Notes under the pieces: model-generated
The model's database searches: none
What the model was told of the DNA's origin: nothing
What the model saw: the letters and a program-made list of their open reading frames with translations, nothing else
Source of the DNA: Bacillus glycinifermentans
GTDB taxonomy: Bacteria; Bacillota; Bacilli; Bacillales; Bacillaceae
Reading direction: 5' to 3'
DNA: 50,370 nt
Assembly (NCBI RefSeq): GCF_001042475.2
Contig: NZ_LECW02000003.1
Coordinates: 1 to 50,370, forward strand
Shown: positions 16,581-23,635 of the stretch, piece by piece
Layout of the letters: each line of letters opens with the position of its first letter
Position numbering within the stretch: position 1 is the stretch's first letter
Program-made: the position numbers and the translations under genes

Positions 16581-16998
16581 AATGGATAAATGTATATTTT
16601 GTGATATAGTTAGACAAAAAATTTCTTGTTTTGAGATATACAAGAATGACTTTGTAACAGCATTTCTTGATATAAATCCTATTTCATACGGTCATACAAT
16701 AATTATCCCTAATAATCATATTGAAAGATTAGATCACATAAACGACCCTTCACTTTCAAAGGCTTTAATGAATTCTCTTATAAATGTTCCTCAAATATTA
16801 ATTAACTCAGGTGTTTGTGAAGATTATACTATACTATCGGATAACGGGCATTTTGCTCAACAAGATATTAAACATCTGCATTTTCATATAATACCGAGAT
16901 ACATGAATGAAAAGTTTGAATTAAAATTAGATACTGACTATACGGCCGCTAAGAAGAACAACTTACTTTCATTGTGGAAAAATATTGTAGGGAGATGA
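16573..16998 (+). CDS. HIT-family nucleotide hydrolase/transferase
   Basis: 141 residues. The start MSEMDKCIFCDIV has the CxFC zinc-site pattern of the HinT/Hit family. NPISYGHTIIIPNNH is the nucleotide-binding strand, and HLHFHIIPR is the HxHxHxx catalytic triad that forms a nucleotidyl-histidine intermediate. HIT proteins split phosphoramidates, dinucleotides or AMP conjugates in the cytoplasm. AGAGGGGAA precedes the start. The substrate is unknown. A decayed relative of this gene lies at about 32180-32320. Confidence 0.88.
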   Translation: MSEMDKCIFCDIVRQKISCFEIYKNDFVTAFLDINPISYGHTIIIPNNHIERLDHINDPSLSKALMNSLINVPQILINSGVCEDYTILSDNGHFAQQDIKHLHFHIIPRYMNEKFELKLDTDYTAAKKNNLLSLWKNIVGR

Positions 16999-17113
16999 TC
17001 AGAAACGATTATCTCTTGTTTATCGTATTGTATTGAAACGGAAAAATGTAGCTATCGTTATGAGGTGATAGAAGTAAATAAAAGACTGTAGCGACAAGGG
17101 ATTTATGAGTTTT

Positions 17114-17479
17114 TTAATTAGAGAAGGGAAGAGTTAATCGTAAAACGTTTGGGGGAGAAAGGACTATGAATGAGATGAGTAGGACTAGGAATGATTTAGA
17201 GAGAGGGGATGAGCTATCAAAAAAAATAAGCAGAACCAAAAATGAACGGGTTTTGTATAGGAGTAACAAAAGCCCTTCACATGGAAGGGCTGCGCTTAAA
17301 AATCTTAGATTTCTTGATAAGTAGGTATCATATATTGTTATTCGGGTTGTGTTTATTATATATAAGGCTAAAACCAATAAATAAAAAGCCAAGTAAACAT
17401 AGCCGTACACTTTTTTACTGAATGGTTTTTTCATATAAATTAATAGAAATAACCCTACCATTAGAACAAAGAAAGTCAT
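17114..17479 (-). CDS. Small membrane protein paired with the secreted-type protein upstream
   Basis: 121 residues beginning MTFFVLMVGLFLLIYMKKPF with two clear membrane helices (about 1-17 and 26-43) and a short loop. After about residue 60 the frame runs straight through a terminator-like hairpin (AGCCCTTCACATGGAAGGGCT, about 17272-17292), giving an unlikely sequence (LPCEGLLLLLYKTR). The original stop was probably near residue 60 and has been lost, or the true protein is shorter. It begins 15 bp after the stop of the upstream gene on the same strand. An immunity or accessory role for that partner is possible. Confidence 0.45.
   Translation of the reverse strand: MTFFVLMVGLFLLIYMKKPFSKKVYGYVYLAFYLLVLALYIINTTRITIYDTYLSRNLRFLSAALPCEGLLLLLYKTRSFLVLLIFFDSSSPLSKSFLVLLISFIVLSPPNVLRLTLPFSN
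17272..17294. terminator. Hairpin inside the extended membrane-protein frame
   Basis: AGCCCTTC and GAAGGGCT form a stem with a four-base loop. Read on the minus strand it is followed by TTTTGTT, so it looks like the original terminator of the two-gene unit at 17114-17941. Confidence 0.6.
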
Positions 17480-17494
17480 AGTTTACTTTCAGTT

Positions 17495-17941
17495 TTATTG
17501 TGGAAAAACCCCAGTTGGGACGGCTGCATATCCAAGTCCAGTAAAACGAATTCTAACACCATGTCCTTCATATTCGTCTTGAATCATTTGATCAAAACCA
17601 ACTAGTCCTCCTCCAATTACTCCGGCTATTGCGCTTGCTAATTGTGTAGGAGGCACTGGTATAAACCTTGAAATTGCTGCAAGACCGGTTGTTGCTCCAC
17701 CACCTGCTTTAAAGGATTGATATAATGTTCTTGTTTCATTGCAGTTAAAATACAAATTATACCCCCACCAATAAACCTTATGGCCAGATCGACCACAACC
17801 TTTTTTCGCCACTTCCATTTTATTATTGCTTCCACTATCAAGCGTTAATACACTACCGTCTTTGTCTAAAATTTTAACACTAAATGGGCTGCAAAGTGCA
17901 TCGAAATTGCAATTAAAAGAACTGAGAAAACCATTTTCCAC
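17495..17941 (-). CDS. Bacteriocin-like glycine-rich hydrophobic protein of unknown function
   Basis: 148 residues, ATG preceded by AAGGAGTGG. The order of parts is: a polar N-terminus with no signal peptide; a central VYWWGYNLYFNCNETRTLY block; a Gly/Ala-rich hydrophobic segment (GGGATTGLAAISRFI, AIAGVIGGGLVGFD); and a terminal GVRIRFTGLGYAAVPTGVFPQ-like strand ending in PQ. I recall similar Bacillus/Paenibacillus proteins ending in IRFTG...PTGIxxQ, of unknown role, often next to a tiny membrane protein, as here. A membrane-active peptide or bacteriocin-like product is a guess. Confidence 0.6.
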   Translation of the reverse strand: MENGFLSSFNCNFDALCSPFSVKILDKDGSVLTLDSGSNNKMEVAKKGCGRSGHKVYWWGYNLYFNCNETRTLYQSFKAGGGATTGLAAISRFIPVPPTQLASAIAGVIGGGLVGFDQMIQDEYEGHGVRIRFTGLGYAAVPTGVFPQ

Positions 17942-17983
17942 TCCTTTTTAAATGAACTTTCCTTAAATTATTCCTGTTCTTTA

Positions 17984-18013
17984 TTGACTCTAAAACCAAA
18001 AATAGGATACGAT
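17984..18013 (+). promoter_or_regulatory. Promoter of MFS-Rap-Phr cassette 2
   Basis: TTGACT (17984-17989), 18 bases, TACGAT (18008-18013), with the CCAAAAATAGGA spacer end shared by all three cassettes. The same GTAAAAAAGAGGGATTTTTG leader lies before the gene. Confidence 0.72.
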
Positions 18014-18067
18014 TAAAAAATCACCACTGTAAAAAAGAGGGATTTTTGTAAGGGGGATTTAAGAAAA

Positions 18068-19327
18068 ATGGATAGTGGTCAAACCTTATGGCAAAAAAAT
18101 TTCACCTTTCTTTATTGTTCCAAATTGGTGAAGGTAATTGCAGATAGCTTTGCATTTAATTCTATTCTATGGTTTCTTATTTTAGATGGACAAGGGGCCA
18201 TTGGTACAGCTCTATTAATAGCAGTCACTATTCTTCCTCAAGTTTTAATTGCACCGCTGATTTCTCCTTTAATGAAGACAAACACATTGAAATTCTGGAT
18301 GTTCTCAGCAGATATAACGAGATCCATACTGATGTTATTAATTCCATTTTTCTATTTCAATGGATTTTCACCATTATGGTTTATTATTTCTTTAATGTTA
18401 ATACATTCGGCAACAGGAGCTTCTTATGATCCCGCATCTGTTTCTTTAATTCCACAAATTGTAACAAGAGATCTTATCCAAAAAGCAAATGCCACTATAG
18501 AATCGTCAGTACAAGTTGTAAAGCTGGCAGCCGTCATGTTTTGCGGAATATTGATCGCTGTTATCGGGGCAGCAAATACAATGCTACTTACTTTCCCGCT
18601 ATATATTATCTCAGCCAGCTTAGTTTTTTTAATTAAATATAAATTAAAAGACAATAAAACCAAAGATAAAGAATCCAATCAAAAAGGTACATATATGAGA
18701 AAACTAAAAAGAGGTTTTGTCCTTGTAAGAAATCATCAAATTTTGTTTCCATTGGCTATTTATTGTATCTTTTTAAATTTGGGTGCTGCTCCTTGGGAGG
18801 CACTTTCAGCGGTATATATTTCAGAAGATTTAAATGGCGGGTCAGTCATCCATTCTTTTTTAAGAGTGACAACTGCAATAGGTGCTTTTTTAATGGGATT
18901 TATTCTAACCAAAGTAAGAATAAATCGATATGGATTATTGTTTGTAACAGCTGGAATAGTAGAGGGAACAGCTTTTTTCATCACAGGTATGAATTCATAC
19001 TTGCTATTGGTTCTTACTGCAGCTTTTGTTTTAGGTTCAACAATCAGTGCTATCAATGTCCCTGAACATACGATTATTCAAACTTCAGTTGCAGAAGAAG
19101 ATCAACCGCAAGTATTTGCCGTAATAAGAATGACCTCTCATGTAATGATTCCATTAGGAGCATTAGTTAGTGGATATGCGGCAACTGTTTTTGGTGCAGG
19201 AAAAGTAATCGCTTTTGGTGGATTAGTTGAAATTCTCGCAGGAGTTTCCATTCTAACTCTCACTAAACTTAGTAAAACAAAACGAGCAGACCTGATAAAG
19301 GTGAAAGAAGAGAGCTTAAAAATATGA
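18068..19327 (+). CDS. MFS transporter, cassette 2 (EntS/MFS_3-type exporter)
   Basis: 419 residues, co-linear with the copies at 11543 and 24800. It keeps WQKNFTFLYCSKLVKVIADS, HSATGASYDPASVSLIPQIV, LGAAPWEALSAVYISEDLNG and NVPEHTIIQTSVAEEDQPQV. About 12 membrane segments are expected, with a cytosolic middle loop rich in Lys/Asp (KLKDNKTKDKESNQKGTYMR). The loop is the most variable part between the three copies, while helices and the second-half motif are near constant. The rap gene begins 110 bp later. Confidence 0.85.
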   Translation: MDSGQTLWQKNFTFLYCSKLVKVIADSFAFNSILWFLILDGQGAIGTALLIAVTILPQVLIAPLISPLMKTNTLKFWMFSADITRSILMLLIPFFYFNGFSPLWFIISLMLIHSATGASYDPASVSLIPQIVTRDLIQKANATIESSVQVVKLAAVMFCGILIAVIGAANTMLLTFPLYIISASLVFLIKYKLKDNKTKDKESNQKGTYMRKLKRGFVLVRNHQILFPLAIYCIFLNLGAAPWEALSAVYISEDLNGGSVIHSFLRVTTAIGAFLMGFILTKVRINRYGLLFVTAGIVEGTAFFITGMNSYLLLVLTAAFVLGSTISAINVPEHTIIQTSVAEEDQPQVFAVIRMTSHVMIPLGALVSGYAATVFGAGKVIAFGGLVEILAGVSILTLTKLSKTKRADLIKVKEESLKI

Positions 19328-19437
19328 ATTAAACATAACCATATGCTCATATGTATCTCTCATTCCAAATATTCCAAAAATATGCTATAATTAAACGGGT
19401 TAATACGATTTTCATAAAAAGGGAAGGGGTTTGAAAC

Positions 19438-20568
19438 TTGTCGAATGAAAGTGTGATTCCTTATGATTGGGTAGCAACGAAAATGAACCATTGGTATATC
19501 GCGTTGAAAAATAACTGGATAAAAAAGGCCGAGGAAATGAAAGAGCAAGTCGAAAAAGAAATTGAGGTGATGGAAGAGAATCAAGATGCGGTGGTTTATT
19601 ACCAGCTATTAAAATTTCGTCATGGGCTTATGCTTGACTATCTTTGTCCAGATGGCATGAGAGACATTGACAAACAATACGAGGATTTGAAGGTAGTTAG
19701 AGAAAACGAAAAGTTAACAGGAATGTTAGAGTATTATTATAATTTTTTTGCAGGAATGTATCATTTCAGAGAAAAAGAATTGATTCTTGCGATGAAGTAC
19801 TACAAGGATGCTGAAACCCAACTGAACTCTTTTGACTGTGATGAGGTGGAAAAGGCTGAATTTTTCTTTAAATTGTCAGAAATTTATTACTATATGAAAC
19901 AGACATACTTTTCAATGTATTATGCTAATCGTGCATACAAACTTTATTTAAAATACCCTACATACGGTCAGAGACGAGTCCAATGTCAATTTTTGATTTC
20001 AGGTAACTGGCTAGATAAAATGTATCCTGAAAAAGCTCTATATCATACTGGAAAGGCTCTTGAAGATGCCAAAAAACTGAAAATTGAGTATTTAATCGGT
20101 TCTTCGCACTTGAACACTGGAATATGTTATAATCAACTTGAAGAACTTGACAAAGCAGATGATCATTTCCGAAAAGCAGTAAAACTTTACAAAAATGAAA
20201 AGCACAGTTATTTACCTAAAGCCCTTTTTAATCTTTCTCATGTCAAAGCAAAACAGGAAAAATGGATTGACGCAGAAGATCTATACTTTGAGGGCAAGGA
20301 AATGGCTGAAAAATTTGGGGATTATGAATTCCTCACAAAACTGAAAATGATTAACGGAGTATATTTATCATTTGATTTAGACTCAGTTAAAGAATCATTC
20401 GAGTTCTTCGAGAAGAAAAGTATGTATGCAGACATAGAAGAGTATGGAGTGACTGTCGCAGAATTTTTAGAAAGGAAAGACATGCTGCATGACTCAATTG
20501 AGTTTTACCGTAGAGTAGTGGATGCGAGAAGGCAAATTCAAAGGAGGGACATGATAAATGAAGATTAA
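19438..20568 (+). CDS. Rap-family protein, cassette 2
   Basis: 376 residues, TTG start at 19438 behind AAGGGG. VIPYDWVATKMNHWYIALKN and EVMEENQDAVVYYQLLKFRH form the N-terminal three-helix bundle. Gln49 matches RapH Gln47 (Spo0F-phosphate hydrolysis) and FRHGLMLDYL is the classical Rap block. TPR repeats follow (AEFFFKLSEIYYYMKQTYFS, SHLNTGICYNQLEELDKADD, and more). It is the only one of the three Raps that is both complete and classical. A separate -10 (TATAAT at 19386-19391) lies 46 bases upstream, so it may also be transcribed on its own. The phr start overlaps its last codons. Confidence 0.9.
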   Translation: MSNESVIPYDWVATKMNHWYIALKNNWIKKAEEMKEQVEKEIEVMEENQDAVVYYQLLKFRHGLMLDYLCPDGMRDIDKQYEDLKVVRENEKLTGMLEYYYNFFAGMYHFREKELILAMKYYKDAETQLNSFDCDEVEKAEFFFKLSEIYYYMKQTYFSMYYANRAYKLYLKYPTYGQRRVQCQFLISGNWLDKMYPEKALYHTGKALEDAKKLKIEYLIGSSHLNTGICYNQLEELDKADDHFRKAVKLYKNEKHSYLPKALFNLSHVKAKQEKWIDAEDLYFEGKEMAEKFGDYEFLTKLKMINGVYLSFDLDSVKESFEFFEKKSMYADIEEYGVTVAEFLERKDMLHDSIEFYRRVVDARRQIQRRDMINED

Positions 20569-20680
20569 ATTTATTTTATGCACTATTCTGTTATTGGGTG
20601 CTGTTGGTGTGACAGGTGCTTCTTTTGCCCAATTAGATAGCACAGCAACTTATCATGTGGCTGACAGAATGGCAATTTAA
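20558..20680 (+). CDS. Phr pre-signal peptide, cassette 2 (candidate pentapeptide DRMAI)
   Basis: 40 codons, ATG 20558 inside the rap 3' end in another frame; AAGGAGGG lies just upstream. MKIKFILCTILLLGAVGVTG is a Sec signal segment and ASFAQLDSTATYHVADRMAI the exported tail. The last five residues DRMAI resemble known signals such as DRVGA (PhrI) and QRGMI (PhrF), with Arg at position 2. The exact mature form is inferred. Confidence 0.85.
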   Translation: MKIKFILCTILLLGAVGVTGASFAQLDSTATYHVADRMAI

Positions 20681-20703
20681 ACGATTATAACTTAATAAAT
20701 TTC

Positions 20704-20738
20704 AACAAGACAACTGTGATGCGGTTGTCTTGTTTTGT
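20704..20738 (+). terminator. Terminator of cassette 2
   Basis: AACAAGACAAC and GTTGTCTTGTT form a strong stem. A short T-rich tail overlaps the stem end. It is unrelated in sequence to the terminators of cassettes 1 and 3. Confidence 0.8.
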
Positions 20739-20944
20739 TAATGGGATTAATGATGGAAAGGTTTCTGATGAAGCTCTGTTATTCTTTAGCCTCTCGAAAA
20801 CAGGGGGGGTTTTCGTTATTGTCATTTAATAATCGACATATTTTTTTGACCACTTCGGTTTGAAAAAACGTGAATTCAACGAAATTTGAAAACAAAAAAT
20901 CATAAAAATATCAATAAATCAATAATCTTGAATACACAAAGTAT

Positions 20945-21001
20945 ATGTTCCGCACACAAGTTCACCCTTGGGAGCGCGAGCAGTATATGTCTCAGTATTA
21001 A
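20945..21001 (+). repeat. Copy 2 of the repeated 18-codon remnant (MFRTQVHPWEREQYMSQY)
   Basis: It encodes exactly the same 18 residues and stop as 3747-3803, with only two synonymous base changes in the coding part. Upstream sequence differs between the two. Downstream there is again a CCCCTTG.../...CAGGGGG hairpin and a weakly similar AT-rich tail. Confidence 0.6.
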
Positions 21002-21008
21002 GTTATTG

Positions 21009-21046
21009 ACCCCTTGTCATCAGGTGACAGGGGGTGTTTGTTTTTG
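21009..21046 (+). terminator. Terminator of repeat copy 2
   Basis: CCCCTTGTCA and TGACAGGGGG form a hairpin followed by a T-rich stretch (TGTTTGTTTTT). Confidence 0.75.
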
Positions 21047-21220
21047 TGAGAGTTTTTAATATTTTAAGATAAAAGATGATCATCGACAAATTTACGTGAT
21101 TCGGTTCAAAGTCAAGTTCTTTCTGTCAGGTGTGAAAAAAAGTCTTTCATTTCCGCTTGTACTTGATCTTGAAGTGAATCTAAGTCAGTTTTAACGGCTG
21201 CAGCAGGTTCATTCCTACGA

Positions 21221-21403
21221 GAGAATGAAAAGGTCAGCTTCTTCGCCATGATTAACAGCGGCCAGTCCTTCCTTGAAAACAGCCATGATGAATCTAAACT
21301 AGAGCTACAAAAATTTGGTGTACATGACTACTATTGGGTTAATGATTGGAACTATGGTTTTCTACTTTCGAAAATTACAGTAGGTGCGTGGAAAGAAGCG
21401 TAA
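21221..21403 (+). pseudogene. C-terminal gene fragment, family unknown
   Basis: An open stretch of 60 codons reads ENEKVSFFAMINSGQSFLEN, then LELQKFGVHDYYWVNDWNYG and FLLSKITVGAWKEA to TAA. The composition is protein-like and rich in aromatics, but no start codon or ribosome-binding site fits. Just upstream the minus strand has another fragment (EPAAAVKTDLDSLQDQVQAE). Both look like leftovers from recombination. Confidence 0.4.
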
Positions 21404-21488
21404 ACAAAATAGCTAAAGAGCTTCCAAAAAAATACTTTAAATGTTTTCCTAGACTCTAACGTCATAAACCAATGTACATAAAGAAAAG

Positions 21489-21653
21489 GTGATAATCATT
21501 AAATCTTTAACATTACCATTTAAGTTAGCAGTCTTTTTTCTTATTATTTTTCAAGTGTATTCAATTTGGACAAACTGGAATACTGATTTCCGAACAAGCG
21601 TAATATCAATGATAATCCTTGTAGGCTGTATCATTCTGATCGGGATTATTTAA
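21489..21653 (+). CDS. Small two-helix membrane protein, possible
   Basis: 54 codons from GTG 21489: FKLAVFFLIIFQVYSIWTNW gives one membrane helix and ISMIILVGCIILIGII a second one at the very end. AAGAAAAGG precedes the start closely, so the site is weak. Size and topology recall small Bacillus membrane peptides, but a chance frame in AT-rich DNA cannot be excluded. Confidence 0.4.
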   Translation: MIIIKSLTLPFKLAVFFLIIFQVYSIWTNWNTDFRTSVISMIILVGCIILIGII

Positions 21654-21659
21654 AAAAAA

Positions 21660-21865
21660 ATACTTGCACGAATCGCCGAGGTTTGCAATATGGAGTGTAG
21701 AAATGTGATACAACTTTTCATACTCAATGACCTTACTTGTTTAATGTTCCATTCCTTCATTGAAAATTTCTTTGTAAAATTTGTTGATTCGTTTATCAAT
21801 CTCCATTCCAAAATGCCAGTCACTAAAAAGAGCAAGTCCATGTTTTTCAGTTGCGACAGGGGATG
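21660..21865 (-). pseudogene. Fragment of a phage-type calcineurin-like phosphoesterase
   Basis: Minus-strand translation reads ALFSDWHFGMEIDKRINKFY then KEIFNEGMEH-stop, and in the next frame SKVIEYEKLYHISTLHIANLGD. SDWHFG with a following N-x-F/Y and LHIxNLGDxxxG are the metal-binding blocks of metallophosphoesterases common in Bacillus phages and prophages. Both ends of the gene are missing and the frame is broken once. It marks a former prophage or phage-derived segment. Confidence 0.55.
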
Positions 21866-22219
21866 GGGAATTAAAATTAAGAGGTCTCTTTGATTCCGGC
21901 TGATTGCGAATTCAACCATAACCTTATATAGAAATAACAAAAGACGCCTTTATAAGACGTCTTGAGGAGCTCCTTCTACACGTGGCAGATGAGCTAAAAG
22001 TGAAGCAACAAGAGAACAGAGTGAAATATTTTCATTATGATCAAGTAAATGTCTAACGTCCGTGAAATTGTAAATCACGTAAATCGTAAGCTGTTAAACG
22101 TTATCCGTTTCCCATCCTACAAATAAATGTTGTAATTTTATCGGTATTACAGTTCAGATACGCTCTAAACCAAGGCGGCTCTCTACTTCTCTGATGCTCC
22201 GTGCTAATGATTTTACATC

Positions 22220-22255
22220 AGCTATCAAGGTGAAATCAGTTTCACCCTCATAGCT
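22220..22255 (-). terminator. 16-bp hairpin downstream of the minus-strand gene at 22274-22789
   Basis: AGCTATCAAGGTGAAA and TTTCACCCTCATAGCT pair over 16 positions with one mismatch and one G-T pair, around a four-base loop. No T-run follows. It begins 18 bp after the stop of the minus-strand gene, so a 3'-end role is likely. Confidence 0.6.
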
Positions 22256-22273
22256 AAGGCAAAAGCCCAGCAT

Positions 22274-22789
22274 TTATAGATACTTGTCTGCAGCCTCAAA
22301 CTCAATTTCATAGTTATGATTTGCTTTTTCAATTGCATTTGATAAGCGATTCGCCATTCTTTCAAGTTTTAATCCCTTAGATTGCATTTTCTCAGGATCA
22401 AACATTGCTTTACGATAGCTAATAACATCAGAATAAGATGATAGACGTTCAGTTTCTTTAGAACGGCCGTAGCTTTTAAGTCTATTAGCTTCACCTCTAA
22501 GTTGCTGAGCTAGCTCAAGAGCTTCAGTAATAGACAATTCTTTTTCATCCCATACAACTTTAGCATTAAGGTTGGCTTCGGACATTAATACTACCAGATT
22601 TCGATAATCTTTTCTAGCCTCTTCCAACTCAGATGTGATTTGATCTACAGTTTTTGCAGGTTTTATGTATTCTTCGCCTTTATCATACTCAACATATGCA
22701 ACACTGTCACGTTCTTGCAAGAGTTCTTGAATACGTTTAGAAATAGTTTTTTTTAACGGAAGAGCCTCGAATAGTGCGATTTTTGACAT
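22274..22789 (-). CDS. Phage-type helical protein (DUF6847/DIP1984-like)
   Basis: 171 residues, almost entirely charged helix. MSKIALFEALPLKKTISKRI at the start, ITSELEEARKDYRNLVVLMS in the middle, and KLERMANRLSNAIEKANHNY then EIEFEAADKYL at the end suggest a coiled-coil protein. AAAGGAGTCG lies 10 bases before the ATG. I associate this layout with DUF6847/DIP1984 (septicolysin-like) proteins of phages and mobile DNA, but only loosely. It stands alone near a phage phosphoesterase fragment. Its biological role is unknown. Confidence 0.6.
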   Translation of the reverse strand: MSKIALFEALPLKKTISKRIQELLQERDSVAYVEYDKGEEYIKPAKTVDQITSELEEARKDYRNLVVLMSEANLNAKVVWDEKELSITEALELAQQLRGEANRLKSYGRSKETERLSSYSDVISYRKAMFDPEKMQSKGLKLERMANRLSNAIEKANHNYEIEFEAADKYL

Positions 22790-23076
22790 TTACTATCGAC
22801 TCCTTTATAGGATTATAGACTTGATTTTAATATAATTTTGATAAATTGCCAACTATTACACATTATTCTGATGGATTATTTTTTAGAAGGGGACAAGACG
22901 TATCCAATCCCCTTAAGTACAAACCTAAGTTGTACACCGCAATAAATTTTAGTAGTTATGTTTCGATATACTGCAAAAATATAAATGTTGTTGAAAAGTC
23001 AAAGAATGAATTTGAGATGTTAAATTTATAACTGATGAACCTGTTTTTGTCGATTTTATTCTATTTTCTCGATGAG

Positions 23077-23123
23077 AAAGCTGGCGGTTGGGACCTTTCA
23101 AGTAAAACCCGCCAGCTTTTTTT
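23077..23123 (+). terminator. Strong plus-strand terminator without an evident gene
   Basis: AAAGCTGGCGGTT and AACCCGCCAGCTT form a long hairpin followed by TTTTTTTAG. The nearest plus-strand frame (22846-23031) has no convincing start. The hairpin implies a plus-strand transcript here that I cannot otherwise see; a small RNA or a decayed gene is possible. Confidence 0.7.
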
Positions 23124-23262
23124 AGATTCATGGCAGCGAAAACAAACATCGTGCATAGGCCAAATTTGAGAAACCACACGTTCGCTATCTTTATAATTTA
23201 TGAAGTCAACTTTGTACCACGGACACCCAGACACAACTGTTTTATCATCAAAACGTACTTAA

Positions 23263-23443
23263 TGCCTCTGACGGGATTCGAACCCGCACTCCTTTCGTAA
23301 GCATAGGCTAGGGGAGAACACGCTTCCCTACGGAATTTCACCTGTCTCAGCTCATTTGCTTTTCGGTGCTTCTGAAACCCTTGCCTTGCGACCCGCTACT
23401 ACAATTGTTTTACGGCGCTCTTCCTTTCTAGAGCTACAGAGGC
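23263..23443 (-). ncRNA. tRNA-like RNA with a structured insertion replacing the anticodon arm
   Basis: Read on the minus strand, the 181-nt RNA begins GCCTCTG and ends CAGAGGC-A, a perfect 7-bp acceptor stem. Next come TA, a D-arm (GCTC, loop TAGAAAGGAA, GAGC), and, at the 3' side, a perfect T-arm (GCGGG-TTCGAAT-CCCGT). Where a 17-nt anticodon arm should be there are about 128 nt with their own stems: CGTAA/TTACG at the base, TAG(C)GGG/CCCCTA with a bulged C, GTTTCAG/CTGAGAC, and TTCC/GGAA. No CCA is encoded. A promoter with perfect TATAAT lies just upstream. The architecture recalls YrlA-type Y RNAs, which fuse a tRNA mimic to a Ro-binding module. A tRNA with a small inserted element is the main alternative. 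Confidence 0.75.
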
Positions 23444-23456
23444 AGAATTTATTTAT

Positions 23457-23485
23457 ATTATACAGAGGTAATTGAATAATGGGAA
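23457..23485 (-). promoter_or_regulatory. Promoter of the tRNA-like RNA
   Basis: On the minus strand TTCCCA (23485-23480), 17 bases, then TATAAT (23462-23457). The mature 5' end at 23443 lies 14 bases after the -10, leaving a leader of only about 7 bases, as for many tRNA genes. Confidence 0.65.
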
Positions 23486-23587
23486 CTTAATTCACAGGAC
23501 CTATGCTGAGCTGTAGAGTACGCCCAGGCTCGAGGGATCGGTACCCGCTTAGTAGAGGGGATATTGAAAAATGCACATGTGGCTTTC

Positions 23588-23615
23588 TTGACATTATATG
23601 CCAGTATGTTATGGT
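23588..23615 (+). promoter_or_regulatory. Promoter of the lipoprotein gene
   Basis: TTGACA (23588-23593), 16 bases, TATGGT (23610-23615), 21 bases before the start at 23636. Confidence 0.65.
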
Positions 23616-23635
23616 AGATTGAAAGGAATGATTGA

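Noticed and set aside
19360..19400. ComA box before rap of cassette 2
   Set aside because: Several B. subtilis rap genes have a TTGCGG-type ComA site; I found only a TATAAT with a weak -35 here and no such dyad.
22846..23031. Plus-strand frame of 61 codons (MPTITHYSDGLFFRRGQD)
   Set aside because: No ribosome-binding site and no family. Kept only as context for the unexplained terminator at 23077.
23263..23443. Reading the tRNA-like RNA as tmRNA
   Set aside because: It has a complete D-arm, lacks the GGGG/ALA-type acceptor, and no tag frame ending in LAA is present.
23500..23550. Short stretch with CTCGAG and GGTACC that looks like cloning linker
   Set aside because: Only isolated restriction-type words occur and no vector backbone is seen. 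Chance in a GC-richer spot near the tRNA-like gene is enough.
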